A DNA stretch of 64,000 bases, from NCBI GenBank assembly GCA_963825075.1, contig CAWGRX010000024.1, forward strand, positions 1 through 64,000, written 5' to 3'. How positions within the stretch are numbered: position 1 is the first letter of the stretch; each line of letters begins with the position of its first letter. The notes under the pieces are model-generated. The model saw nothing but the letters and a program-made list of their open reading frames with translations, did not search any database and was not told the DNA's origin. Made by a program: the position numbers and the translations under genes. The stretch is from CAWAVN01 sp963825075. GTDB lineage: Bacteria > Planctomycetota > Planctomycetia > Planctomycetales > Planctomycetaceae. This document shows, in pieces, positions 52,413 through 61,637 of this stretch.

Positions 52413-54338
52413 TCAGCCGGCTCGCCAGTCCTCGAAATCCGGCAGCCGAAACTCGCGGCGCGGGCGTCGGCGGGTTTTCACCAACCGCCATTCCCCGCCC
52501 CGCTTCTTTTTCAACCGGTTCAAGGCTTTCTCGGCTTCTTCGCAGGACCGGTAGCGGCTTCGGCGGCGCTGCAGCTCGCGGGGCGTGATGGATCCGCCGT
52601 TGGCTTTGATGACCACTTCCAGATCCCGCAATTCCATCAGCCCTTCATCAGCCCCGCCGGGAACCTGAAAGGCGGAATAGATGCGTTTGGTTTCCCGGCC
52701 GAACCATTCCGCCAAACGGATCCCGGCCCGCAGACTTTCCAACCCCACGGCTTCGCTCTCGGCGTTCAGCGTCACGAGTTCCACCAAATGCACCAGAAGG
52801 GCCAGCCGCGCGGCGTAGCTTTCCAGTTTCGACCAGGCCGAAGCCAAAGCGCCCGAGAGTTCGGCTTGTTCCTCTCCGTGCCGATCCATGAATGCAATCC
52901 ATTCGGTCCGGGCGTCGGGAGTCAGCCCCACCAGCTTGGGGCGGGGCATGCCCTTTTCATCTTGATCGGGTTCCAGGTCCAAGAGTCCCTGATAAACGTC
53001 GGCCAGTTGAGCTTGAGCGGTTTCTCCCACTTCGGCATCAATCCAGCGGCGGGGCGTGCGGGGCGGCATGGCCATCAGAAACCGCGCGGCCAGTCCGTTC
53101 TGAAAATGTTCCCGCCCCAAAACGGATTTCAGGATCTCAGGCTGAATGCCCCCGGTGATCGAAACCGCCGCTCGCCTGATGTGAGTCACCGGAACGGAAG
53201 TCTTTCGATCCACGGTGATGGAATCCGCATCGAACAGCGAAAGCCATTTCGCCACATCCCCGCCGTTTCCCGAACGGTACTGATTGAAACTCTGAAACCA
53301 GCCGCTCAATTCATCGCGCTGCACCAACAGCCCTTTCGGGTTTTCCATCAACCGCACGGGCAGGGCTTCGGTTGTCGTGTCATCGACCAACAGCCGGCGG
53401 GCGGTGGGCAGGGTCGGCGGATCGGGCGGCGGATCCCCGCGGCGGCAGCCGGCCCGTTTCCATTCCATCAGGTCCGCATCGTACCGGGTTTTGTCTTGGG
53501 CGTGGCGCTCGAGGTCTTCACCGTATTCGGCAAACCAGCGGCTTTGAATCGCCCGCAGCGGCCCTAGGGCCAGTTTCATGGCGGGGGATTTGCCCGTTCC
53601 CCATTCGCCGATGGTGCAGGTCCAAATCACGGGCGGGACGATCCATTCCTCTTTGATCCGAAGCGCCCGGGAGATGCCCACGCATCCGCCCAAGGCGGAG
53701 AGAATCGGCAGAGCAATGAAGGCGGGATCGCAGCCGGCGGACAGGGCGGCGCGGGACGTAAACTCCCGCAAGGGCTTCGGCAGACAATCCACGGGGAACG
53801 GCTCGAAAGCCCCCAGTTCGCCGGGTTTTTCGGAAGGCGGGCAGGAATCGAACAAGCCCGCGGGATCATCTTCTCCCATCCAACGGGCTTGGATCTCTTC
53901 CCAGGATTCGGCCGGGTTCAGCAATGCCGCTTGCACGGACTTCGTTCGCGCGAGCAGCCGGCGGCGTTTCGCACATTCGGCCACGATGCCCGCGTAATAC
54001 CGCACGTTGGCGGTGCTTTGCGGGGCCTCCATGATTCCCGCAAGATACAGCGCCCAACCGTCGGCCGGCGCATTCTTGGGGGGCAGGCGTTGGGCCAGTA
54101 TCACCGCATCCAAGGGCAGCCCGTCGCGGTCGAGTTCCAGGGCCAAAGCGAATATCGTTTGATGCAGGTCGTTGTAGAAATCGCCCGGCACAATGATTTC
54201 GCCGGCGGCTTCGATCGCTTCGGGACTATTGAGAATGACCGAACCCAACACGGCCCGCTCCGCATCGGGATTGTTCGGGGGCAAGTCCATAAGCCGTTGC
54301 CGGCCGTTGCCGCATTCATTAGACAGACGATTTATCAT
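52413..54338 (-). CDS. replication protein: DnaB-N-like domain plus DUF3987
   Basis: From the ATG at 54338 (MINRLSNECGNGRQ; alternatives 54290 and 54443) an N-terminal DnaB-N-like domain (P-P-N-N-P-D-A-E-R-A-V-L-G-S-V-I-L-N) is followed by DUF3987 with a P-loop-like segment (I-G-E-W-G-T-G-K-S-P) and V-Q-R-D-E-L-S-G-W-F, and a C-terminal winged region (G-G-S-I-T-P-R-E-L-Q-R-R-R-S-R-Y-R). It probably initiates or drives element replication. Unlike the element-1 relative, the frame is intact. Confidence 0.85.
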   Translation of the reverse strand: MINRLSNECGNGRQRLMDLPPNNPDAERAVLGSVILNSPEAIEAAGEIIVPGDFYNDLHQTIFALALELDRDGLPLDAVILAQRLPPKNAPADGWALYLAGIMEAPQSTANVRYYAGIVAECAKRRRLLARTKSVQAALLNPAESWEEIQARWMGEDDPAGLFDSCPPSEKPGELGAFEPFPVDCLPKPLREFTSRAALSAGCDPAFIALPILSALGGCVGISRALRIKEEWIVPPVIWTCTIGEWGTGKSPAMKLALGPLRAIQSRWFAEYGEDLERHAQDKTRYDADLMEWKRAGCRRGDPPPDPPTLPTARRLLVDDTTTEALPVRLMENPKGLLVQRDELSGWFQSFNQYRSGNGGDVAKWLSLFDADSITVDRKTSVPVTHIRRAAVSITGGIQPEILKSVLGREHFQNGLAARFLMAMPPRTPRRWIDAEVGETAQAQLADVYQGLLDLEPDQDEKGMPRPKLVGLTPDARTEWIAFMDRHGEEQAELSGALASAWSKLESYAARLALLVHLVELVTLNAESEAVGLESLRAGIRLAEWFGRETKRIYSAFQVPGGADEGLMELRDLEVVIKANGGSITPRELQRRRSRYRSCEEAEKALNRLKKKRGGEWRLVKTRRRPRREFRLPDFEDWRAG

Positions 54339-54497
54339 TGGACTCACTTCGTTGAAGTTTGGTGAGTCCCGGCAATCGTCGCGGAATCCGCGTTCCCAAA
54401 AGCGGTTCAGGTCCGTAAGATGGTGTTGCGCAGATTCCGGCAAACCGCCGGGGTTCCATCAGAGCCAGCCGGTGCCAACGGCTGGTGCTCAAACGCG

Positions 54498-54528
54498 AAT
54501 AGCCACGGTAAAACCGTGGCTATTTCAT
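54498..54528 (-). terminator. intrinsic-terminator-like hairpin
   Basis: AATAGCCACGGT (54498-54509) pairs perfectly with ACCGTGGCTATT (54513-54524) around a 3-nt loop. It overlaps the stop of the minus-strand HTH gene and ends its transcript or attenuates the DUF3987 gene downstream. Confidence 0.65.
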
Positions 54529-54734
54529 GCGCTGGCGGTCTCTTTTGCTGCGCGTTCCTTCAGGAACTTCACCGCGTTATTGATGTCCTGCGCGGACCAA
54601 ACCCAAACCAGGGAAGCGTTCATCGAGGGGGCCGGAATGTGCCCCTGTTTGATGAGATAACGGAGTTGCCAATAACTGAGCGTCGGCAATCCACTCCGTT
54701 TGCGAATTGCCTGAAGAGCTTCTTGTGTCGTCAT
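54525..54734 (-). CDS. MerR-like HTH protein
   Basis: From the ATG at 54734 the 69-residue product shows L-S-Y-W-Q-L-R-Y-L-I-K-Q-G-H-I-P-A-P and V-W-V-W-S-A-Q-D-I-N-N-A-V, a MerR-type HTH and wing. The frame is open further to 54854 but without similarity. It probably regulates the replication gene downstream. Confidence 0.75.
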   Translation of the reverse strand: MTTQEALQAIRKRSGLPTLSYWQLRYLIKQGHIPAPSMNASLVWVWSAQDINNAVKFLKERAAKETASA

Positions 54735-54970
54735 CGCGGGAATTCTGCTTTCCAGGAGCGAACCCCACGCGGTTACGGTATCCCATTGGGATTCCCGGAA
54801 AACCGCCGAGAGATTTCCGCCCCTAAATTGAATTGCATCACCACGATGTTGCAACAGTTGTAATCATCCTTTCGATTATTGCAAGGTTTGGAAATGAGTT
54901 TTTGGGAAGAAAAAATGCCATCCGTGATCCCCAATGACAGTATTCGTTTTCCCGCTTGTTTCGCGAAAAA

Positions 54971-54991
54971 CTGTCAGTGTCAATGGCGTCA
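54971..54991. repeat. 21-bp inverted repeat, right copy
   Basis: CTGTCAGTGTCAATGGCGTC (54971-54990) plus A: perfect reverse complement of 52355-52375. About 27 bp to its left, another TGACAG (54927 region) faces it, so this copy is itself part of a local hairpin. The pair encloses the DUF3987 gene and the HTH gene (2.64 kb). Confidence 0.88.
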
Positions 54992-55282
54992 TCGGCTGGG
55001 AAAGAGGGTTCAAAAAATCTTGGCGATTTTTTTCGGCGGCGTGGGTCCTTCCGAGACCCCGCCCCCGTCGCGCGGGTCTCCAATGGCGGGTTTTTCGTGC
55101 AGAAGAGCGCGTTTTTGCGGGGTTCTTCTTCTTAACATACACTTGTTTATTTGGGGTTTCGCGAGAGTGCTGTTGGCCCCGCCCAATCACGCGGCCCAGT
55201 TTTCAAAGGCTTCCGCTTGCTCCAAAACGGTTTTAATGGCTTCGAGCCGTCCAGGTCCCAATCGAAAATGCGGACCGAACGT

Positions 55283-56770
55283 CTATTCTTTCAACTCCGA
55301 GGCGATCGACGTGAATTGATCCAAGGCCGTTTGCAGGTCGTCGGCGATTTCTTGTGCGAGCACGTCGGGTTCCGGCAGGTCTTCGGAATCTTCCAGGCTT
55401 TTGTCTCTCAGCCAAAAGATGTCGAGATTCACTTTGTCCCGCTTCGTTAGCTCTTCGTAATCGTAGGCTCGCCAACGGCCGTCGGGGTTGTCCTCGGTCC
55501 AGGTGGGTTTGCGTCTGTTGCGATTCTTCGGATTGAAGCATTTCACGAATTCATCCAGGTCCGCCCGTTTGAGCGGGTTGGTTTTCAGCGTGAAGTGCAT
55601 GTTGGTCCGCAGGTCATAAACCCATAGCTTTTTCGTCCAGGCGGCTTCCTGGGCGGGCTTGGCATCGAAGAACAGCACGTTCGCCTTCACGCCTTGGGCG
55701 TAGAAAATGCCCGTAGGCAAACGCAGGAGCGTATGCACGTCGAATTGTTTGAGCAGATTCCGCCGGACCGTTTCGCCGGCCCCGCCTTCAAACAGCACGT
55801 TGTCGGGCACGACGATCGCGCATCGCCCGTTGATTTTGAGCAGCGTTTTGACGTGTTGCAGGAAGTTCAGTTGCTTGTTTTTCGTGGTCGTCCAAAAGTC
55901 TTGGCGCTCGTAGGAGTGATCTTCCTTTTCGAGTTCGCCCTCTTCGTTGACGATGGAAATGCTGCTCTTTTTGCCGAAGGGCGGATTGGTGAGGATCATC
56001 GAGAACCGTTCACCGGGATCGCTGGCGAGCGAATCCACACCGGAAAGCACCGGGCAGGGATCGGCGTTGATGCCGTGCAGATAGAGATTCATAATGCACA
56101 GCCGGGCCGTGGCGGGCACGAGTTCCCACGCCTTGACGAACGATTCGCGGAGATGCTTCTTTTCGTCCTTGTCCAAATCCCGGCCGTGTTCGCGGAGAAC
56201 ATAATCATGGGCCGCGAGCAGAAAGCCCCCAGTTCCGCAAGCGGGATCGCACACCGTATCCGCCGGCCCCGGCTGCATCACATCCACGATGGCTTTAATC
56301 AGTTCGCGGGGCGTGAAGTATTGGCCCGCTCCCTTGGGAGACTCGGCGGCACTTTTGGCGAGCAGTCCTTCGTAAATGTCGCCCTTCACGTCGGCTTGCA
56401 TCGAGGACCAGGTTTCCGCATCGATCAAATCGACGATCAGCCGCTTCAGCGTGGCGGGGTTCTGGATTTCCTGCCGGGCCTTTTTGAAGATTTCCCCCAG
56501 CATCCCCGGCTTCTTGCCGAGTTCTTCCAAAATGTGCCGATAATGCACTTCCAGTTCATCGCCCTCTTTTTCCAAGAGGCTCGGCCAACCCAACTTCGGC
56601 GGGACGATCGGCGGCTTGTTGTAGGGCGGCTTGGTTTGCTCATCGGCCATCTTGAGGAACAGCAAAAACGTGATCTGCTCCGTGTAGGCCATGTAGGAAA
56701 GCCCATCATCCCGCAGGACATGGGCGAAGTTCCAGGCTTTGTTGACGATTTGCTGAGTGGCGTTGCTCAT
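55283..56770 (-). CDS. hsdM: type I restriction-modification DNA methyltransferase HsdM
   Basis: ATG at 56770 (MSNATQQIVNKAWNFAHVLRDD begins the family start); the frame is open to 56824. N-terminal helical domain, then the N6-adenine methylase core with SAM motif D-P-A-C-G-T-G-G-F-L and catalytic N-P-P-F-G-K. It is 495 residues, a normal length. Acts with HsdS to methylate, and with HsdR to restrict, specific DNA sites. hsdS is 5 kb upstream on the same strand and truncated, and only an N-terminal remnant of hsdR is visible, so methylation specificity may be lost. Confidence 0.95.
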   Translation of the reverse strand: MSNATQQIVNKAWNFAHVLRDDGLSYMAYTEQITFLLFLKMADEQTKPPYNKPPIVPPKLGWPSLLEKEGDELEVHYRHILEELGKKPGMLGEIFKKARQEIQNPATLKRLIVDLIDAETWSSMQADVKGDIYEGLLAKSAAESPKGAGQYFTPRELIKAIVDVMQPGPADTVCDPACGTGGFLLAAHDYVLREHGRDLDKDEKKHLRESFVKAWELVPATARLCIMNLYLHGINADPCPVLSGVDSLASDPGERFSMILTNPPFGKKSSISIVNEEGELEKEDHSYERQDFWTTTKNKQLNFLQHVKTLLKINGRCAIVVPDNVLFEGGAGETVRRNLLKQFDVHTLLRLPTGIFYAQGVKANVLFFDAKPAQEAAWTKKLWVYDLRTNMHFTLKTNPLKRADLDEFVKCFNPKNRNRRKPTWTEDNPDGRWRAYDYEELTKRDKVNLDIFWLRDKSLEDSEDLPEPDVLAQEIADDLQTALDQFTSIASELKE

Positions 56771-57223
56771 TTTGTTCATCCGACTGTTAAGTTTCTTTAT
56801 CGAATGCCGATTTTTTGAAATCAACTCTTAACGGTCGCTGTAATGTGGGACGAGTTCCGCCAACTCACATTCCCAGCCAGACATGGTAACTGAATTGCAG
56901 CGAATTTTTCTTGGTAAGCTGCTACCACAAGACCCACAAACCACGCAAACCCGACGACTCAAGAACTCAGGCATTCGAAAACGGCGATGTTGCATTTTAG
57001 AAAGTTCTTGTAAGGAAAACCCCTTCATAACCTTCTGGACACAATCAAATTACTTTCATCAAAAAGAAGTTTTCTCCATTCTATCCTTAAGGTCTTAGGG
57101 AAAGGATCCGACTTCTTGATTGGGCCGATCCCTGAGCTGCCCTATTTCCCCGCTCAAGAAATCTTTGAAACGGCTTGGAATTTGCGACCGACACGACCTC
57201 CTTTAGCCGCCGCGAAGATTCAG
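56771..57223. other. non-coding or decayed region upstream of hsdM
   Basis: About 450 bp. The only minus-strand frame of note (56828-57028) has C-V-V-C-G-S-C-G-S but no recognisable family. AT content rises here compared with flanking genes. Probably contains the hsdM promoter and remnants. Confidence 0.4.
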
Positions 57224-57229
57224 TTAAAA

Positions 57230-57851
57230 GCCGTGCAAGCTTGCTCTCCCGTGAATAAGGTGGCTTAGAAATTCGATCTTCCGTTTTCTTAATAAGTCAA
57301 GGGCCTCGCGAACGAGTCGCTTGGAAAGGTCCTTAATCTCCGCTTCGGACGCATCCGCGGCAAGCTGCGATCGAGACGACCTCTTCCCGCAGAAAATTGA
57401 TTTCCTCTTCGAGTTCGCGTTGGGCATCGGCGGGCTTCAAAAGGGCCTTGAACGGAGTGGGCTCAAAGCCGAGTTTCCTCGGACATCGATCTCAAACCAC
57501 TCGCAAGTTCAGGGGAAATGAGAGAACGAAGTGCATCTGTCGCCTCGCGGCCAGTGAACTGCGCCGCTTCTTCCCGTACAGGCGGATTTGCTCGAATAGC
57601 ACAAAACCCTCTTTGCAGCAATCCGCTTTCAGAGTTTAGAAGGTAAGCGCGCGTCAAAAGTATTGCCGGTGCAGGCCATTCAGCTGGGCCACAGTCGATT
57701 GACGCACGGCATGCGCCAAATGGCGAGTCTTGAGAAGGCTGGTGTTTGGATCGCTGTAGGCGGTGGTTTCCGCCTTTAAAGCGTATTCGACCAAGAGCGG
57801 GTCGTAATCCTGTAGGAACTCGAAGTTTCTGAATGAAAGATGTTCTGGCAT
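57230..57851 (-). pseudogene. 5' remnant of a type I restriction endonuclease gene (hsdR)
   Basis: A minus-strand start at 57851 encodes MPEHLSFRNFEFLQDYDPLL then A-L-K-A-E-T-T-A-Y-S-D-P-N-T-S-L-L-K-T-R, which matches the N-terminus typical of HsdR proteins (F-x-F-L ... D-P-N-T-x-L-x-K-x-R). It stops at 57654; continuing fragments in other frames (E-A-T-D-A-L-R-S-L near 57540, P-A-D-A-Q-R-E-L-E-E-E-I-N-F-L near 57400) keep the expected order. The motor domain is absent. Family match is from pattern only, but the missing hsdR of an otherwise type I locus supports it. Confidence 0.45.
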
Positions 57852-58153
57852 CTGATCAAACCTATGGTGTTAAGACTCGCCTCTATTTTTTCGCGTCGCC
57901 CGTTGGACGCTTCCAATAGAAGTTCAATGAACTCTTCTCGTGTAAGTCCGGGGCTTACTTTTGAATTGACAAAACATCACTTCTGATTCTGCACCGGTCC
58001 TGTGAATGAAAGAAACGTGGATAATGCGCACAAAAAAGGCAGTGCATTTCAATTCGAGCGGGTCATCAAAATGAAGAAAATCATTTGGTCCTCAATAATC
58101 CGAGATACAGCTTTTCGGAAGTTGAAGTTGACAGATTTGCTGCGAGGCGTTGC
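57852..58153. other. 300-bp gap, nothing supported
   Basis: Short plus-strand frame at 58002 only; no family-like sequence or RNA gene seen. Confidence 0.35.
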
Positions 58154-59322
58154 TCATGGTGTTGCCCCGGTTTCTATTCGCGAGATAGCTAAAGCATAAG
58201 CAAGATTGCGAACCGGGAATGTTTCACCCGCCACCTTCACTTGAAATTCTTCATGGAATGCTTCGAAAGCCTCTTCGCGCAAATCTTCGCCAAACACGAA
58301 TTGCTGGGCGGTAATCGCTTGACCTTCAATGTCCCGGAGCCAAAAACTGAGCCGATCTTTATCCAATTCTCGAATTCGCCCCTCCAGATCAACAATTTGC
58401 GGTTCTTGTGCAAGATTGCGGATGGCCGCATTGACACGGCGACGCGATTCGCCAGTTAGCACGAATGGTTTATGGCCTTGAAGTAGCGCCCCTCGAACTT
58501 CTAACTGTTGGATGTTCCCAAAGGATGACGGAGTCAGTTCCTTTAATGCCCGAAGAATGACTGGGGCTTCATCATTGTCTGTTTTGGGATAGACGCCGCC
58601 CTCGCCAGCGGCGCTCCCCACCCAAGCCAAGCCTCGGTCGAGCAAATTCGCAACGGCTTCCAATGCTTCAATCTCGTCGGATTTTTCCCCCAATCCTGAA
58701 AAGAGAGTTTGTTCTTCGATGGGCATGCGAAAGGCGACTTCAAAACTTTTGAAGGCGAATTGCTGAGTGGGCAAGTCAAAGAGTCGTCGAACAAAATCCT
58801 TAGGGCGTCCCGCTTGTGATTGTTCTCCGAGAATGTATTCCACGAGAACTTTGAACCGCGCTGAACTCCCTCCACGCAGGAAAGGATTACACTGCCTGGA
58901 ACTTGCCCCGGTACAATTTCTGGACCGATCGCCCTTAATGCAATAATCGGTTCGAGCGATGGCCACAACATGGTCCCCGAAGCTGGCAAGGCGTCATTGG
59001 GAATCTCGCCAAGTTCCACACGCTGGCAATGTTGAATTTCCCCACCCTCCCCAACGTCGCATAACCAAATGCGAGGTTGCTGGAGCGCTTCCAAAACACT
59101 GAGATTGCCCCGACACAAGGAATTGACGATGGCTTCGCTGGTGGGAACGATCACGTAGCGATCGACGCTCTCATCCGAATCGGACCAATACGCCAAATTC
59201 AATTCACCGTCCCTGTCCTTGAACGTGAAAATCCGAGGGCCATCAAACTCGTAAAGAACCCGCGACGGTTCAAACGGCACAAACTGCTCCTTATCAACAA
59301 GTTTTCCCTGAATGCCCCACAT
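58154..59322 (-). CDS. conserved hypothetical protein, frameshifted
   Basis: Starts at 59322 (MWGIQGKLVDKEQFVPFEPS) with V-L-Y-E-F-D-G-P-R-I-F-T-F and a strand-rich N-terminal domain (resembling DUF6575-type proteins, tentative). Around 58880-58900 the coding sequence changes frame and continues A-R-F-K-V-L-V-E-Y-I-L-G-E-Q-S-Q to the stop at 58154. Combined length is about 390 residues. It overlaps or abuts the 59326 gene, suggesting a two-gene unit in the defence island. Function unknown. Confidence 0.55.
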
Positions 59323-59325
59323 CGT

Positions 59326-59715
59326 TCAACGGTCCTCATCGCAAACCGAGAATAACTCTGCCCGGTTTACGTTGGCATAAACCCACCAGGTCGTATGAGT
59401 TGGTTGTTGACCTTTCGTCAATTTCGTTTTTCCATGCTGCGATTCTAAAACCCCATTGGCAATAAATCTCCCCAAACGCGGCATGAGTTGCCGTTGGTGA
59501 ATCGCATCTCGAATATCTCGAAAGGTCGATAACCCGCACCGCAGGCAGGAATCGGCTTTGGGAAGCCGACCGGTTTCGTAATGGGTCAGAAAATCACTGT
59601 CTTCTGGCGGATCATTCTTCACTATCCGAAAAATGCCACTGTGGGCGTCCTCGGCATCGTCCGGCGGACACGAAGCCGGCCAATCGCTGGGGAAGGTGAG
59701 AGTTTCGTTGCTCAT
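59326..59715 (-). CDS. hypothetical protein, 129 aa
   Basis: Starts at 59715 (MSNETLTFPSDWPASCPPDD), with C-L-R-C-G-L-S-T-F-R-D-I-R and a C-terminal T-T-W-W-V-Y-A-N-V-N. Four bp before the next gene start, so probably co-translated with it. No family recognised. Confidence 0.6.
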   Translation of the reverse strand: MSNETLTFPSDWPASCPPDDAEDAHSGIFRIVKNDPPEDSDFLTHYETGRLPKADSCLRCGLSTFRDIRDAIHQRQLMPRLGRFIANGVLESQHGKTKLTKGQQPTHTTWWVYANVNRAELFSVCDEDR

Positions 59716-59824
59716 ACGAATACGCTATCTTTGTTCATTATACGATGTCAATGGCCTGGATTTCATAGACGGACATTTCCTCATCGTTTTTGGGACGTCC
59801 GACGGGGTTTCTTCGGCTTCGAGT

Positions 59825-59945
59825 TGCTGTTGATCTTATCTCGCTCCGCCCCAATCCTGCGCCAACAATTCCCCCGCCGGTTCATCCGCCGGATCCTGCG
59901 GCACCAGTTGCCCCTGAAAACGCCCGCTTCAAAATCGCCTGCCAC
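59825..59945 (-). pseudogene. hsdS 3'-end remnant
   Basis: This block is nearly identical at the nucleotide level to the 3' end of hsdS at about 61680-61785: the same stretch encoding A-I-L-K-R-A-F then G-Q-L-V-P-Q-D-P-A-D-E-P-A-G-E-L-L-A. It is preceded on the minus strand by an hsdM 5' fragment, so it marks the far end of a deletion that fused hsdM' to 'hsdS. Confidence 0.85.
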
Positions 59946-59958
59946 CGATTCATTCCAC

Positions 59959-60102
59959 TATACAACCCCTTCGCTGTCCAAAGGATGGGGACAGCAAAAA
60001 CGTAATCTGCTCGGTGTAGGCCATGTAAGACAGCCCATCATCCCGGAGGACATGGGCGAAGTTCCAGGCTTTATTGACGATTTGTTGGGTTGGGTTGCTC
60101 AT
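59959..60102 (-). pseudogene. hsdM 5'-end remnant, overlapping the PIN gene stop
   Basis: Encodes M-S-N-P-T-Q-Q-I-V-N-K-A-W-N-F-A-H-V-L-R and on to Y-T-E-Q-I-T-F, 34 of 35 residues identical to intact HsdM at 56770, then leaves the frame (A4 instead of A5 in the conserved AGCAAAAACG run) and stops at 59959. Its ATG overlaps the stop of the PIN-domain gene (ATGA), suggesting that an ancestral hsdM was translated directly after the toxin. Confidence 0.88.
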
Positions 60103-60545
60103 GGCGATTTGCGTGAATCTGGATCAATCCAGATTCGCATTAAATGTGTCCCTTCGAGATGGTCAAAGTCGGGATCGGTTGTCAAAAGGGTGGCATTTGC
60201 AGCTTTGGCCGTCGCTGCGATCCAAACATCATTTTTGCCCATCTTGCGACCAGTCGATGTGCTGAATGAGTCAATTTCGGCATAGGCAGTCAATATCTCC
60301 GGCCGATTGATGTCAATCCAAACCAACTCATCCAGCATATCTTGCAGCTTTTTGATTTTCTTCTGCCCCCATTTGAATTGCATGGCGAGGGATAACATTT
60401 CCCCCGCAGTCACAACGGAAATCATGCTGTAATTCAAGGATGAGCTCAAAGTAAAGCGTGCGTCAATGTGCTGGCCGAGGTCATTCCCGCGCAGCAAGTG
60501 CAGCAATATGTTCGTGTCAAGCAAATAGCCGATTGACAACGCCAT
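60099..60545 (-). CDS. PIN-domain ribonuclease toxin (VapC-like)
   Basis: A 148-residue PIN protein: L-L-D-T-N-I-L-L-H-L-L-R-G near the N-terminus (first Asp, residue 10), a central T-A-G-E-M-L (Glu), and N-D-V-W-I-A-A-T-A and L-L-T-T-D-P-D-F (Asp) near the C-terminus. VapC toxins cleave tRNA or rRNA. Its start abuts the upstream stop (TAA then ATG), so it is coupled with the 318-residue gene that probably provides the antidote. Its stop overlaps the hsdM' start. Confidence 0.9.
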   Translation of the reverse strand: MALSIGYLLDTNILLHLLRGNDLGQHIDARFTLSSSLNYSMISVVTAGEMLSLAMQFKWGQKKIKKLQDMLDELVWIDINRPEILTAYAEIDSFSTSTGRKMGKNDVWIAATAKAANATLLTTDPDFDHLEGTHLMRIWIDPDSRKSP

Positions 60546-61502
60546 TTAGCTTAATTCCTTCAATGCTGCCTCGATTTCCTCGTCCGTTTCGTTTCCAGGC
60601 CATTTCCCAAAAATCGCCGACAGCCCCTGTTTCTGTTTCTGTTTTTGTTCCTGAATGACTTCGCGGATATCGAGTCTCTTCCGAGTTGGAACCGGCATTT
60701 TTGAAAAGAAAGCATCTTTATCCGTGGCCGGCCGCATTTCGCTGGCATCGATTCTGAGTAACCGACCCGATGGGCGATAGATCGCCTGGCCAAGAATGAG
60801 AACACGTTGTTCCAGAAGATCCCTGTGATTCGTGATCTCGCCGCCCGCCATTACCCCCCGCAATTCCTGTCCATCGTCAAGTTTGAGAGCGAACGCTTGC
60901 GTACTGGCGCGGATCATGTCTAAGACGCCGACCACGCGAGCGTTCTGCGCGTTGGGCGTTTCCGAAGACAACTGTTCTGCCGTGGTGATTACGGATTCAT
61001 TGACAACGGCGGGAGATTCCGGCGTATATCTTTTGCTGGTAATGTCGGCTTCGGAAAAAACGCCGTTGATGCCGTTTTTGAAATGGGTTAGCCGTCGCAA
61101 TAAATGCCGGTCAAAGAATTCGCTGTCCGAGTTATCCGCCGAGACATCGCGTAACACATCGCCCAATAAGTCAAAGCCCGTGTCTTCTGGATCGGGCTTG
61201 CCCGTGTCGAAGAGTTCTTGCTGTTCGTACAATTCCGGGGCCGCTTGCCGCAATGTGGGGGCCTCAAAGTGCAAACACGTTTCATCCTTCCCTGAGTAGT
61301 CGATAAAACGAATATCCGAAGTGGCGGCCAACCAACGAGGGCGCGCACCCCGCCCCGTACTTCGGCCCTCGAATCGCATGCGGATGGACAACTGCACCGC
61401 AACGGGAATCAAACGTAGTATCTCCCCCAAGGGAGTCGGAGGTGCTTTTCGTCCGTAATGTAGATCGCTTTTGAGGATAACGGTGCTTTCGATCGCTTCC
61501 AT
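60546..61502 (-). CDS. probable antitoxin-like partner of the PIN toxin, 318 aa
   Basis: A large domain (about 1-260) with no recognised family, followed by a tail typical of VapB-type antitoxins: L-S-A-I-F-G-K-W-P-G-N-E-T-D-E-E-I-E-A-A-L-K-E-L-S. Known VapB proteins are under 100 residues, so this is unusually large; the N-terminal part contains L-I-P-V-A-V-Q-L-S-I-R-M-R-F-E-G, a beta-rich segment and A-L-K-L-D-D-G-Q-E-L. It could sense something that controls the toxin. The coupling with the PIN gene is exact. Confidence 0.6.
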   Translation of the reverse strand: MEAIESTVILKSDLHYGRKAPPTPLGEILRLIPVAVQLSIRMRFEGRSTGRGARPRWLAATSDIRFIDYSGKDETCLHFEAPTLRQAAPELYEQQELFDTGKPDPEDTGFDLLGDVLRDVSADNSDSEFFDRHLLRRLTHFKNGINGVFSEADITSKRYTPESPAVVNESVITTAEQLSSETPNAQNARVVGVLDMIRASTQAFALKLDDGQELRGVMAGGEITNHRDLLEQRVLILGQAIYRPSGRLLRIDASEMRPATDKDAFFSKMPVPTRKRLDIREVIQEQKQKQKQGLSAIFGKWPGNETDEEIEAALKELS

Positions 61503-61637
61503 GAGAAATCCTCCCGGTGCAGCGGGCGATGGTCGGGTCGTCGTGTTGGGGCCGTTATGACGTAGGCTTGTGGTTCAGAAGCCGGTCTTTAATGAATTCT
61601 TCGGCTTTTTCGTGCCGCGTGCAAGAGCGGGTTCATT

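Noticed and set aside
55020..55240. Hydrophobic short ORF (54934-55236) after the right inverted repeat
   Set aside because: Phe/Arg-rich with no start signal; looks like non-coding GC-rich sequence.
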